This document shows positions 53,578-62,382 of a DNA stretch of 64,000 bases, piece after piece (position 1 is the stretch's first letter; each line of letters starts with the position of its first letter). Made by a program: the position numbers and the translations under genes. The notes under the pieces were generated by a model. The model saw only the letters and a program-made list of their open reading frames with translations, was not told the origin of the DNA and ran no database searches. The stretch comes from Soonwooa sp032078105 (GTDB lineage Bacteria; Bacteroidota; Bacteroidia; Flavobacteriales; Weeksellaceae), in NCBI GenBank assembly GCA_046269235.1, contig JBJZOS010000001.1, forward strand, positions 434,001 to 498,000, read 5' to 3'.

Positions 53578-54534
53578 ATGAAAGTATTAGCAAACGATGG
53601 TTTGACGCAAAGCGGGATTAATGCGCTGACAGCGAAGTCTTACGAAGTGATTACAACAAAAGTGAAACAAGAAGATTTGGCGGATTTTATCAACCGCGAA
53701 AACGTGAAAGTGCTTTTGGTACGTAGCGCAACAAAGGTTCGAAAAGACTTGATTGACGCTTGTCCCAATTTGGAAATTATAGGTCGTGGTGGCGTTGGTA
53801 TGGATAATATTGATGTCGAATATGCACGCGAAAAGGGTATACATGTCATTAACACGCCTGCAGCTTCGTCTGAGTCTGTTGCCGAATTGGTATTTGCACA
53901 TCTTTTTGCGGGATGTCGTTTTTTGCAAGTTTCGAATCGTGCGATGCCAACGGAAGGTCAAAGCCATTTTAATGCGCTGAAAAAATCCTACGAAAAAGGT
54001 GTCGAACTTCGTGGGAAAACCATAGGGATTGTTGGTATCGGACGTATTGGACAAGAGGTAGCGAGAATTGCACTGGGTCTTGGCATGAAGGTTATTGCGT
54101 CGGATACCAGAATCGGAAAAGCGAGCGTCCGTGTTGATTTTTATAATAAACAATTTATAAATGTCGAAATCGAAACCGAGCCATTGGATCAATTAATTTC
54201 TCACGCTGATTTTATCACATTGCACGTCCCAGCGCAAGATGGTGCTATTATTGGCAAGTATGAAATTGATAAGATGAAAACAGGTGCCGCAATTGTTAAT
54301 TGCGCGCGTGGTGGTGTCGTTGATGAGGAAGCTCTGTTGGAAGCATTAGACACAGGGAAGTTATCATTTGCTGGACTTGACGTTTTTGAAAATGAACCAA
54401 CACCGTCAGAAAAAGTTTTACAACATCCAAAAATCTCGCTAACGCCACATACTGGCGCATCTACAGAGGAAGCACAGGATAGGATAGGGACCAGCCTAGC
54501 AGAACAAATAGATAGTATTTTTCATGCTAAATAG
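53578..54534 (+). CDS. serA: D-3-phosphoglycerate dehydrogenase (short form)
   Basis: First enzyme of serine synthesis. The 318 residues contain LLVRSATKVRKDLIDACPNLEIIGRGGVGMDNID, GKTIGIVGIGRIGQEVARIA (Rossmann), DFITLHVPAQDGAIIGKYEIDKMK, NCARGGVVDEEALLEAL and GLDVFENEPTPSEKVLQHPKISLTPHTGASTEEAQDRIG with the catalytic His. It ends without an ACT domain, so it should lack classical serine feedback through that domain. Another 2-hydroxyacid substrate is possible but less likely. Confidence 0.88.
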   Translation: MKVLANDGLTQSGINALTAKSYEVITTKVKQEDLADFINRENVKVLLVRSATKVRKDLIDACPNLEIIGRGGVGMDNIDVEYAREKGIHVINTPAASSESVAELVFAHLFAGCRFLQVSNRAMPTEGQSHFNALKKSYEKGVELRGKTIGIVGIGRIGQEVARIALGLGMKVIASDTRIGKASVRVDFYNKQFINVEIETEPLDQLISHADFITLHVPAQDGAIIGKYEIDKMKTGAAIVNCARGGVVDEEALLEALDTGKLSFAGLDVFENEPTPSEKVLQHPKISLTPHTGASTEEAQDRIGTSLAEQIDSIFHAK

Positions 54535-54541
54535 TATTATG

Positions 54542-54571
54542 AAAACTCAGTCATTTCGGCTGAGTTTTTCT
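54542..54571 (+). terminator. Terminator after serA
   Basis: AAAACTCAG (54542-54550) pairs with CTGAGTTTT (54560-54568) and is followed by T residues. Confidence 0.85.
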
Positions 54572-54606
54572 TTTCGCAGAATGGGATAATTCCTTATTTT
54601 TGAGAC

Positions 54607-55629
54607 ATGAAAAGAAAGGTTTTAATCATCTACACAGGTGGAACGATTGGCATGGAGAAAGACTATGCAACGGGAAGTCTCGTTCCTTTTGATTTTTCAA
54701 ATATTTTTAAACGTATGCCCGAAATGAATCTTATGGAATGTGAGGTTTCGGTAAAGTCATTTGACTATCCCGTAGATTCTTCTGACATGGGACCAAAACA
54801 ATGGCAAGGCATCGCAAAAATTGTTCAAGATAATTATGAAGCTTTTGATGGTTTTGTGATTCTTCACGGGACAGATACAATGTCTTATACCGCTTCTGCA
54901 TTAAGTTTTATGCTTAAAAATCTTGGAAAACCAGTTGTACTAACAGGTTCTCAATTACCAATTGGTGATCTAAGAACGGATGCTAAAGAGAATCTTTTGA
55001 CAAGCCTTTATTATGCAAGTCTTTACGAAAACGACGAAGCGGTTATACAAGAAGTGACCTTATATTTTGAATACAAATTGTTGCGTGGCAACAGAAGTTT
55101 AAAATTCTCGGCAGAGTATTTTGATGCTTATCAAAGTCCAAATTATTCTATTCTGGGGCAATCTGGCGTTCATCTAAATATTGATAAAGACAGTCTTCTA
55201 AAACCTAAATCTGCCAATTTTGAAATCGATTTGCATCTTGACGAAAATGTTTTGTTTTGGAGAATTTTCCCTGGGATGAATTTTGATTTTTTACTAGAAG
55301 TAACTTCCGTTAAGGTTATTATTCTGCAAGTTTTTGGGTCAGGAACCATTTTTAATAACGAAAAAACAGAACGTGTTTTAAGAGAGCTTCGTCAACGTAA
55401 AGTTGAGATTATTGTTATCAGCCAATGTGTGTCTGGCGGTATTAGTTTTGGGAAATATAGCAATAGCAATATTTTTAGCCAAGTTGGTGCAATTAATGGG
55501 AAAGATATGACCGCTGAAGCTGCGATTACAAAGTCTATGCACTTGCTAAATAATCCGCGATACCAGGATAATTTTGCAGAATTATTCGGTGAGGATATTT
55601 GTGGTGAAGTCACAAAAGATTTTCACTAA
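54607..55629 (+). CDS. ansA: Type I (cytoplasmic) L-asparaginase
   Basis: Hydrolyses asparagine to aspartate and ammonia. The 340 residues show the first active-site motif VLIIYTGGTIGM with the nucleophilic Thr (about residue 12), the second motif FVILHGTDTMSYTASAL, and LTGSQLPIGDLRTDAKENLL with the Lys expected to activate the second Thr. There is no signal peptide, matching the cytoplasmic form. The -7 box TATTTTTG (54595-54602) ends 4 nt before the ATG. Confidence 0.94.
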   Translation: MKRKVLIIYTGGTIGMEKDYATGSLVPFDFSNIFKRMPEMNLMECEVSVKSFDYPVDSSDMGPKQWQGIAKIVQDNYEAFDGFVILHGTDTMSYTASALSFMLKNLGKPVVLTGSQLPIGDLRTDAKENLLTSLYYASLYENDEAVIQEVTLYFEYKLLRGNRSLKFSAEYFDAYQSPNYSILGQSGVHLNIDKDSLLKPKSANFEIDLHLDENVLFWRIFPGMNFDFLLEVTSVKVIILQVFGSGTIFNNEKTERVLRELRQRKVEIIVISQCVSGGISFGKYSNSNIFSQVGAINGKDMTAEAAITKSMHLLNNPRYQDNFAELFGEDICGEVTKDFH

Positions 55630-55674
55630 GATTAGGTGAAATCAAATATTTAACTATATTTGCAGACTTAAAAA

Positions 55675-55761
55675 AGAGAGGTGTCCGAGTGGTTGAAGGA
55701 GCTAGCCTGGAAAGTTAGTATAGGGGTAACTCTATCGAGGGTTCGAATCCCTTCCTCTCTG
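55675..55761 (+). tRNA. tRNA-Ser (anticodon GGA)
   Basis: Cloverleaf of 87 nt: acceptor AGAGAGG (55675-55681) with CCTCTCT (55754-55760), D-arm beginning TCCGAGTGG, anticodon loop CTGGAAA giving GGA, a long variable arm (TATAGGGGTAACTCTATC) typical of type II tRNAs, and T-loop GTTCGAATC. CCA is not encoded. A TATATTTG box (55655-55662) lies 12 nt upstream. Confidence 0.95.
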
Positions 55762-55784
55762 CAAAAGAGAAATCAAAAACTATT

Positions 55785-55826
55785 AAAAGTCTTTAAATCT
55801 TAAGTATTTAAAGACTTTTTTGTTTT
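55785..55826 (+). terminator. Terminator after tRNA-Ser
   Basis: AAAAGTCTTTAAAT (55785-55798) pairs perfectly with ATTTAAAGACTTTT (55806-55819), followed by a T-rich tract. Confidence 0.85.
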
Positions 55827-56095
55827 TTTACTTATCAAATTTTGTCATATTATTCGAAATAGGCTACCTGTAAGAATTCCAATTTCCTCAAATTTTTAAA
55901 TAACTATAAAGAGCCCTTTCCAGCAAGGGCTTTGACAGACATAGGAAATCTAAGATACGGAAGACGAAATTTCGGATGGTATACAACCAGTAATCATGTA
56001 GCTGGTTTTGTTGTTGTTATTAAGATGAATGAAGATTTTTTTTATAGTAAATCGCAAAACATTTTCAAAAAGACATTAATCTAGCTTAATTTTTC
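55827..56095. other. Gene-free stretch between tRNA-Ser and transposase relic
   Basis: No credible frame. A short hairpin AGCCCTT/AAGGGCT (55912-55931) is present without a T-run. No copy of the tRNA 3' end was found that would mark an attachment site. Confidence 0.5.
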
Positions 56096-56490
56096 TTATA
56101 ATTTACAGGCTGAGTCACAGCTTAAACTTTGATTAACCTGCAATGGTTGCTGTTTTAGTTCTTGAAGTTTCGGAAAAATGTGTTTAAGTTCGGGATCTTC
56201 ACAAACTTCGTCAGGCGTATAAATCCAATGGGCATAATGCGGAGGTTTGTAGTTGATATCTTCAATCGCTTTTGCCAATTTATTCGAAAAATCTTGACCA
56301 GAAATTCCAGTCTTCAAATAATAAGACTTTAATATCCGACAACTACTAACAATCATGCAATTGGAGAACAAAACATCTTTTAGTGCGATTTTCTTATCCA
56401 AATTCACATGACAATCTTTAATAAAATCAGCGGTAGTTGTGTTGTTGTTTTCAGAGCCGCCATCTACAATTAGATCTATGGTTTTTTATT
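56096..56490 (-). pseudogene. C-terminal relic of a DDE integrase-core transposase
   Basis: The frame reads TIDLIVDGGSENNN (second catalytic Asp), ADFIKDCHVNLDKKIALKDVLFSN, LKSYYLKTG, then PPHYAHWIYTPDEVCEDP, which matches the C-terminal half of an integrase-core (IS3-like) transposase. The part before about 56490 is missing (stop codon) and the third catalytic Glu position reads CMIVSSCRILK instead of the usual SMIE-type motif, so the element is dead. It lies 330 bp downstream of tRNA-Ser. Confidence 0.75.
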
Positions 56491-56596
56491 CAGCGGATGT
56501 CCTTGATGTATTCTTCGGGTGTAGAATTCTTTACTATTTCAATAATTTTCAGGCTTAAGAATTTAAGTATTACAAAAACACTATCTTAATATCTGA

Positions 56597-57526
56597 CTAA
56601 ATTAGTACACATTTTTCTGACGATTTACAAAGTAATGATTTTTCCACCGTATCAAATTCAAAATAAAATCCGGTACTTTTTAATTTATCGTTGCTGACTT
56701 TTGAACCTTCTAAAAGCATAACCGCCATTTCGCCAAAAAGTAAACGAATGACAAAAGCAGGAGCATTGGGTAAGAAACTTTTCTTTCCAAAAGATTTCAA
56801 TAAGACTTTTGAGAAATCGTTCATTGTAATTTGTTCAGTGGCAACAGCATTGAAGATTCCTTTAAGTTGAGGATTAGAAAGAAAAAAATCGTACAGTCGT
56901 ACCAAATCCCGAATGTCTATCCAAGGTAAATATTGTTCGCCTGAACCTAAAGAAACATTTATTCCGAGTTGGGCTAACGGGCTTAGTTTTTTAACCATTC
57001 CGCCATCCTTTCCAAGAATAATACCTTTGCGTAAAATAACAGTACGAACACCTAAATCGTTAAATTTTAAAGCAGCATTTTCCCATTTCTGACAAACAGA
57101 AGCTAAAAAATCGTTTCCGCTTTCCGAAGTTTCTGCAAATGTCTTCTCTGTTGTTACGGCACCATAAAACCCAACAGCAGAGGATGAAATAAAGGTGTTG
57201 ATGGGGAATTTATTCTCCGAAATATATTGATATAATAAGTTAATGGATTTTATGCGACTGTCAATAATTTCCTTTTTTCGGTCGTTGGTCCATCGTTTTT
57301 CGCCAATGTTTGCACCGGTTAGATTAATCAGAATTTCTACTCCTTCAAATGCTTTTTTGTCGATGTATTGTCGTTCAATATCCCATTGAAAAAAGCAAAT
57401 ATTTTTTGATGAAGTAGCCCTTGGTTTTCGGGTTAAAACATGTATAGAATAGCCTTTTCCCACTAAGAAATCAATGAGTTGTTTTCCAACAAAACCGGTT
57501 CCTCCTGCTATTAATATTTTTTTCAT
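56597..57526 (-). CDS. TIGR01777 family oxidoreductase/epimerase (paralogue 2)
   Basis: The 309 residues show Rossmann motif LIAGGTGFVGKQLIDFL, ILINLTGANIGEKRWT, SSAVGFYGAVTTEKTFAE, LRKGIILGKDGG, LGSGEQYLPWIDIRDL and the C-terminal DUF1731 tail (LPNAPAFVIRLLFGEMAVMLLEGSKV). Paralogue of the protein at 4669-5583. Last gene of the photolyase and carotenoid cluster; proteins of this family are often found near photolyase genes, but the reaction is unknown. Confidence 0.88.
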   Translation of the reverse strand: MKKILIAGGTGFVGKQLIDFLVGKGYSIHVLTRKPRATSSKNICFFQWDIERQYIDKKAFEGVEILINLTGANIGEKRWTNDRKKEIIDSRIKSINLLYQYISENKFPINTFISSSAVGFYGAVTTEKTFAETSESGNDFLASVCQKWENAALKFNDLGVRTVILRKGIILGKDGGMVKKLSPLAQLGINVSLGSGEQYLPWIDIRDLVRLYDFFLSNPQLKGIFNAVATEQITMNDFSKVLLKSFGKKSFLPNAPAFVIRLLFGEMAVMLLEGSKVSNDKLKSTGFYFEFDTVEKSLLCKSSEKCVLI

Positions 57527-57529
57527 TTT

Positions 57530-57712
57530 TTAAATCTCTTTACTAATTCCGATATTTTTCAGCTGCTCTTTATTGAGGGAGTGCCCTGTTCATTCAATAT
57601 AAATAACGAAAATGCTATGCAGATGATCTTGGTACTGAGCATCCAATTTTTCCATTTCTCCGAAAGGTTGATCTTGTTAATGGACAAGCAAAACATTCTT
57701 TGTTTCAATCAT
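57530..57712 (-). pseudogene. Possible decayed 60-codon gene with two in-frame stops
   Basis: From ATG 57712 to TAA 57530 one frame gives MIETKNVLLVH, stop, QDQPFGEMEKLDAQYQDHLH, SIFVIYIE, stop, TGHSLNKEQLKNIGISKEI. The composition is protein-like and the gene slot fits the operon, but the family is not recognised. Confidence 0.4.
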
Positions 57713-57719
57713 ATTTTTT

Positions 57720-58331
57720 TTACGGTTTTGCATATTTTAATCGGTTAATCAATTGTGTGGTGTGATAGCCATCTAGCGAAGACCCCGCTACAGTTCCGGC
57801 CTTTTCTATATCAATCACACCATCTTCTTGCAACACATCATCTGGAAAATACACATCTAAGATTTCGCCTATAATTAACAGCGTGTCGTTAGTTTTTATC
57901 GGTAATAGCTCTTTTAGTTCCAAACCCATTTGTATAGACGACTCTTCAACGAAAGGTGCAAAAAAATTATTCTTATAAATTGGAGTAAGACCAGTTTCGT
58001 CAAATTCAGATTGGTGGCGAGCGTAGCGTGCGGATGTTTGATGTGCTTTCTTAAAAATATTTTGACTAACGTGATTAATACTGTAATATTTCGTTTCTAG
58101 AATATTTTCTAGCGTATGTCTTTCTACCGAATTGGGACGAGATATAAATCCCATTAATGGCGGATTTGCACCAATATGACAAACCGAGTTAAAAATTGTC
58201 AAATTGGTTTGCCCTGAATTGCTTTTTGTTCCAATCAAATTAAGACTTTTAAATCCACTTAATGAATTAACAAAAGCAGTTCTTTTTAATTTTTCCATTT
58301 GAGCTATTTGCCCATTAGTATAATGCGTCAT
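57720..58331 (-). CDS. Flavin reductase-like FMN-binding protein
   Basis: Split-barrel flavoprotein of 203 residues (start MTHYTNGQIAQMEK). Seen: KSNSGQTNLTIFNSVCHIGANPPLMGFISRPNSVERHTLENI, KYYSINHV and LLIIGEILDVYFPDD, features of the flavin reductase-like domain. It lies 15 nt downstream of the photolyase gene. A role in supplying reduced flavin is possible but is only inference. Confidence 0.88.
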   Translation of the reverse strand: MTHYTNGQIAQMEKLKRTAFVNSLSGFKSLNLIGTKSNSGQTNLTIFNSVCHIGANPPLMGFISRPNSVERHTLENILETKYYSINHVSQNIFKKAHQTSARYARHQSEFDETGLTPIYKNNFFAPFVEESSIQMGLELKELLPIKTNDTLLIIGEILDVYFPDDVLQEDGVIDIEKAGTVAGSSLDGYHTTQLINRLKYAKP

Positions 58332-58346
58332 AATTATAATCAATTT

Positions 58347-59642
58347 TCATTTTACTGCTTCAGCATAAATTTCTAAAGCTCTATCTCTGGCAAAACTATG
58401 TTCTACTATCGGTTTTGGATATTTTTCAGTTCCAAATTCGGGTAACCATTTTTTGATGTAGTCAAAATTTTTGTCGAATTTTTCGGTTTGCAATGCAGGA
58501 TTAAACACCCTGAAATAAGGTGCAGCATCGCAACCACAACCTGCTGCCCATTGCCAGTTTCCGTTGTTGGCAGACAAATCGTAATCATTCAACTTTTCCG
58601 CGAAATACGCTTCGCCCCAACGCCAATCTATCAGCAAGTGTTTGCACAAAAAACTGGCAACAATCATCCGAACCCGATTGTGCATATAACCCGTTTCGTT
58701 CAGTTGTCTCATTCCGGCATCTACAATCGGATAACCTGTATTTCCAGTACACCACAACTGAAATTCCTGCTCGTCATTTCGCCATTGAATAAAATCGTAT
58801 TTCGCTTTGAAAGACTGATGAACCACCTTTGGAAAATGATACAAAATCTGCATAAAAAACTCCCGCCAAATCAATTCGCCTAACCAAGTCTGATTGTGTT
58901 GCAAAGCAAAATCCACACATTTACGAATACTGATGGTTCCAAATCTTAACGCAATCCCCAATTGAGTTGTTTTTTGAAGTGCCGGAAAATCTCTGTATTT
59001 ATCATATTCATCAATGATTTTTGCTTCTAAAGTTGGTGTTTCAAAATGAAATTCTGTTTTCTTAAATCCAATTTCTGTTAAAGAATGAATTTCCGTGAAA
59101 TCTTGTTTCAAAAAGTGACTAAAATCGGCTTTGTGAATGTGATAATCTTTTTCGGTTAAAATCTCTTTCCATTTTTTAGCATAAGGCGTATAAACCGTAT
59201 AAGGCGTTCCGTCATTTTTTACTACGTCGTTTTTATCAAAAATCACCTGGTCTTTATATTCTTTAAAAGGAATGTTTTGGGTTTTGAAAAAATTATAAAT
59301 TTCGGTATCTCTTTCGATGGCTTGTGGTTCATAATCTCGATTGCAAAACACCGCTTGAATGTCATATTCTTGCGAAAGTTGTTGAAAAATTTCTAAAGGT
59401 TTTCCATAAAAAGAACTCAGTTTTGAATGATAATTTTTTAATGTTAAATTGATTGCTGAAAGTGTCTGATGAATATAATCTACTCGTCTATCGCTTTTAT
59501 TTTCTAACGCATTTAAAATAGCTGTATCAAAAATAAAAATTGGCAATACAGGAAATCCCGAAGCCAAAGCCTGACACAGTCCTGCATTATCTTCCAATCG
59601 CAAATCCCTACGAAACCAGAATATGGAAAGTTTAGTTTTCAT
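58347..59642 (-). CDS. phrB: Deoxyribodipyrimidine photolyase (class I)
   Basis: Light-driven repair of pyrimidine dimers. The 431 residues have the N-terminal antenna domain (LSIFWFRRDLRLEDNAGLCQAL) and the C-terminal FAD domain: LGIALRFGTISIRKCV, WLGELIWREFFMQIL, WCTGNTGYPIVDAGMRQLNETGYMHNRVRMIVASFL, DWRWGEAYFAEKLNDYDLSANNGNWQWAAGCG and YFRVFNP. The Trp residues around the FAD are conserved. The start overlaps the lipocalin gene by 11 nt. Confidence 0.93.
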   Translation of the reverse strand: MKTKLSIFWFRRDLRLEDNAGLCQALASGFPVLPIFIFDTAILNALENKSDRRVDYIHQTLSAINLTLKNYHSKLSSFYGKPLEIFQQLSQEYDIQAVFCNRDYEPQAIERDTEIYNFFKTQNIPFKEYKDQVIFDKNDVVKNDGTPYTVYTPYAKKWKEILTEKDYHIHKADFSHFLKQDFTEIHSLTEIGFKKTEFHFETPTLEAKIIDEYDKYRDFPALQKTTQLGIALRFGTISIRKCVDFALQHNQTWLGELIWREFFMQILYHFPKVVHQSFKAKYDFIQWRNDEQEFQLWCTGNTGYPIVDAGMRQLNETGYMHNRVRMIVASFLCKHLLIDWRWGEAYFAEKLNDYDLSANNGNWQWAAGCGCDAAPYFRVFNPALQTEKFDKNFDYIKKWLPEFGTEKYPKPIVEHSFARDRALEIYAEAVK

Positions 59643-60192
59643 TCAAATATGGATTATCGGTTTTATCGTGTTTTACCCAAATCAGTTTGGATGTACCGTA
59701 GCCAATATCTTCGGCTATTTTCAAGTACTGTGCTTTTATATCCTCGGGAATGGTTGTTGTGCGGGATAGAATCCACAGATAACTCAAATCCTTTCCGGCA
59801 ATTAAAGCATATTGGTAATTTTCGTCTAAAGCCACTACATTGTAGCCTGAATAAAATGGTCCGAAGAAGCTCACTTTTAAAGCGGCTATATTTTTATCTC
59901 CTCTAAATTTTGCCAATCCATCGGCTTTACTCCATTTCTTTTTCACGAAATTGTAACCGCTGTTCAAGACCATTACATTTCCTTTTTTATCCAATTCATA
60001 CTGTGCAGAAGTATTGTCTAAATCCTTTTCAAAACGAAAATCAAATCGAGCAATTTCGTACCAAGTACCTAAATAGCGATTGACATCAAAATTCTCGACT
60101 GGTTTTGCATTTTTAGGAATAGATGCGCAAGAATTTAATAATAAAATTCCGCAAGCGATAAAAGCAGTTACTATGATTGTTTTTGTTTTCAT
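59632..60192 (-). CDS. blc: Bacterial lipocalin (Blc-like lipoprotein)
   Basis: Outer membrane lipoprotein of 186 residues. Lipobox LLNSCAS (Cys about 22), lipocalin signature YLGTWYEIARFDFRFEKDL, VLNSGY, FFGPFYSGYNVVALDENYQYALIAG and LWILSRTTTI. Bacterial lipocalins bind lipids or membrane-derived ligands under stress. It overlaps the photolyase gene and belongs to the same operon. Confidence 0.93.
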   Translation of the reverse strand: MKTKTIIVTAFIACGILLLNSCASIPKNAKPVENFDVNRYLGTWYEIARFDFRFEKDLDNTSAQYELDKKGNVMVLNSGYNFVKKKWSKADGLAKFRGDKNIAALKVSFFGPFYSGYNVVALDENYQYALIAGKDLSYLWILSRTTTIPEDIKAQYLKIAEDIGYGTSKLIWVKHDKTDNPYLNEN

Positions 60193-60228
60193 TTTATCTT
60201 ATTTTAAAAGTTATCTCATCTATATAGT

Positions 60229-60705
60229 TTAATGCTCTTTAGTCTTGCTCTGATCAAACTCATTGATAAATTTCAGTATGGATTTAATTTGTTTTTCATC
60301 TGAATTTTGAGATTTTATTTCTTCAATTATTCTTTTTTTTTCGTCCTCCGTCAAACTTTCAAAAACTTCTAAAACACCTGACTGGGAAAAAGTTTCTAAA
60401 ATTTCATCCTCAGTAATTTGTTCATTTGAAGTCAACAAATAAAGTGTTATTTTTACTTTGTCGCCACCGGTTTTATTTATTGCTTTTCTGATTTTTTCGT
60501 TTATGGAAATCAACTTATCTTGTCCTGAAATGGTAAATAGATTGACTTTTTCAAGAGGATAATTGTCAATAGTGCCAGAAGCTTTTAACAAACCCCATTT
60601 TCCTACAATGTGCTTTGTATTAGGTATTTGAACATGGTATGTCCACGCACCTTTTCCAGGTTCATACTTCAATTCAAGCTGTTCATCTTTTACTAAATAG
60701 TTCAT
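60229..60705 (-). CDS. DUF1905 and YdeI-like protein
   Basis: The 158 residues show a DUF1905-type beta-barrel (LELKYEPGKGAWTYHVQIP, KWGLLKASGTIDNYPLEKVNLFTISGQDKLISINEKIRKAINKTGGDKVKITLYL) and a C-terminal helical region of the YdeI/OmpD-associated type (FESLTEDEKKRIIEEIKS). Role unknown. It separates the lipocalin and cyclase genes with gaps of 36 and 66 nt. Confidence 0.78.
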   Translation of the reverse strand: MNYLVKDEQLELKYEPGKGAWTYHVQIPNTKHIVGKWGLLKASGTIDNYPLEKVNLFTISGQDKLISINEKIRKAINKTGGDKVKITLYLLTSNEQITEDEILETFSQSGVLEVFESLTEDEKKRIIEEIKSQNSDEKQIKSILKFINEFDQSKTKEH

Positions 60706-60771
60706 TTTTTACTGTTGATTTTTAAAACAGATTATTTTATTTTGAAATACAGAAAAACTTATTATCTATGT

Positions 60772-61458
60772 TTATTTTGCTTTTGATAATTTTTTGAAAA
60801 AATAAAGCACTAATAAAAATTGAGAGTATCCATAAACTGCATCTTCAATAGGAATGGTAAACATTCGTATTCCCAAAAAATCTTTTGGATTATAATTAAC
60901 AATCGGATTTTCAATAAAACTACCAGTTAATACGCCATTAACCGGAAAAAAACCAAGCATAAGAAGCGTAAAAACTAAAGATGCTTTAGTAAGCCAATCT
61001 ACTTTAGCAATAAAATGCAAATAGATCAATGTAAGTATCGTAACTATTGTTGTAATGAGGGTGTAAATTTTGTCTGTATGCAATAAGCCAACAACCGACA
61101 AAATTATAATGCTTACAAAAACCAATAAATTATTAAAAGCACTTAAGGCTTCCCATTTATAGTATTTATCAATGGTGTAATAGGTAAAAATGCAAGAGAA
61201 CGGAATACAAATAAAAAATAAAATTTCTTCCAAAGGCAAACCAAAAAACGAAATTCCAAGTGTGTAATCTGTATTAAACCACCATACTCCATGAGCCGTA
61301 AACCATATATCCCAAGCGATAAAAGGAATAGCTACTAAAATGGCAGCTTTTAGGAATGAACCAAATTGAAGATTGAATTGAATTCTTTTGTCAAAAGATG
61401 CTATAAAGCAAATGATGATCGTGAAAAACAATATGAGTGCGTAAGTATAAGCCATCAT
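60772..61458 (-). CDS. Lycopene beta-cyclase, membrane (CrtYcd-type fused)
   Basis: Cyclises lycopene to beta-carotene. The 228 residues contain two tandem copies of the lycopene cyclase domain, about seven transmembrane helices, and the motif LPLEEILFFICIPFSCIFTYY in the first domain with IPIEDAVYGYSQFLLVLYFF in the second, where acidic residues are conserved. Together with crtB, crtI and crtZ it completes a zeaxanthin route. Confidence 0.88.
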   Translation of the reverse strand: MMAYTYALILFFTIIICFIASFDKRIQFNLQFGSFLKAAILVAIPFIAWDIWFTAHGVWWFNTDYTLGISFFGLPLEEILFFICIPFSCIFTYYTIDKYYKWEALSAFNNLLVFVSIIILSVVGLLHTDKIYTLITTIVTILTLIYLHFIAKVDWLTKASLVFTLLMLGFFPVNGVLTGSFIENPIVNYNPKDFLGIRMFTIPIEDAVYGYSQFLLVLYFFKKLSKAK

Positions 61459-61913
61459 GATTTAACCGATTTAAAATACATTCTAAAATACTTCAACGGC
61501 ACATATAAAAACCCAAAACATTCGCCTTCTTCTTTTCCTAAATGTTTGTGATGTTGCTTGTGTGCTCTGCGAAGTGCTAAAAAATAAGCGTTTTTAGTGT
61601 GTGTGAAAAACTTTATCCGTTGATGAATAAAAATATCATGTACAAAAAAATAAGCCATGCCGTAGAGCATGATTCCCAAGCCGATAAAAAACAAATAATT
61701 GAAATTTTCTAATGACCCGAAATACATCAACGCAATAGTGGGGATTGCGAAAATCACAAAAAACCAATCGTTTTTTTCTAGTTCACCTTTATTACTATGG
61801 TCGTGGTGATCTCGGTGTAAAACCCATAAAAATCCGTGCATAATATACTTGTGAATAAGCCAAGTAGCCCCTTCCATCAGTATAAAAACAAGTATAACAA
61901 TTACTATTTTCAT
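61455..61913 (-). CDS. crtZ: Beta-carotene hydroxylase
   Basis: Diiron hydroxylase adding 3-hydroxyls to beta-carotene rings. The 152 residues hold the histidine motifs HKYIMH, HRDHHDH, HDIFIHQ and HKQHHKH and four hydrophobic segments. The stop overlaps the cyclase start by 4 nt (ATGA type), indicating coupling. Confidence 0.92.
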   Translation of the reverse strand: MKIVIVILVFILMEGATWLIHKYIMHGFLWVLHRDHHDHSNKGELEKNDWFFVIFAIPTIALMYFGSLENFNYLFFIGLGIMLYGMAYFFVHDIFIHQRIKFFTHTKNAYFLALRRAHKQHHKHLGKEEGECFGFLYVPLKYFRMYFKSVKS

Positions 61914-61914
61914 T

Positions 61915-62376
61915 TTAATTTTTGTTGAAGAGGTTTTCTAAAACATGAAACCTATAATTAAATATTTTTTCTAATTTCTTTTTTACAAATAAAGCGTGGG
62001 CTAAATTTCCTAAAAGTCCAAAAGGCAGTTCATAATCAACTTTATCTATCATGAACACACCTTTTTCGTTGGGTATAAATTCGTGGCGATGGTTCCATAA
62101 TTTGTAAGGCCCTTTTTCCTGAAAATCCGTAAAACTCTTATTGGGAATTACCTCTGTAATTCTAGTTTTCCATTTCAAGGGAATGCCAAACAATGGCGAA
62201 ACCGTGTAATCGATTATCATTCCTTCAAATATTTTATTTGTTTTCTGTTCAGATAACACGGTAAATGCCATATCTTTTGGGGTTATTTTTGATAAATTCA
62301 TCGGTGATGAAAAAAACTCCCAAGCGGTTTGTAAATCACAATTCAATTGTTGTTCTCTGTATAATTCATGTTTCAT
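61915..62376 (-). CDS. SRPBCC family protein
   Basis: The 153 residues belong to the START/Bet v1-like fold: LYREQQLNCDLQTAWEFFSSPMNLSKITPKDMAF, IDYTVSPLFGIPLKWKTRITEV, SFTDFQEKGPYKLWNHRHEFIP. It resembles the group often named cell division inhibitor-like or ligand-binding SRPBCC proteins beside photolyase and carotenoid genes. The ligand is unknown. It lies 1 nt upstream of crtZ. Confidence 0.85.
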   Translation of the reverse strand: MKHELYREQQLNCDLQTAWEFFSSPMNLSKITPKDMAFTVLSEQKTNKIFEGMIIDYTVSPLFGIPLKWKTRITEVIPNKSFTDFQEKGPYKLWNHRHEFIPNEKGVFMIDKVDYELPFGLLGNLAHALFVKKKLEKIFNYRFHVLENLFNKN

Positions 62377-62382
62377 AACTAA

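Noticed and set aside
53578..54192. 201-codon minus-strand frame inside serA
   Set aside because: Antisense shadow of a strongly supported dehydrogenase; residue composition is unlike a real protein.
55912..55931. Short hairpin after tRNA-Ser as terminator or attachment site
   Set aside because: No T-run, and no direct repeat with the tRNA 3' end.
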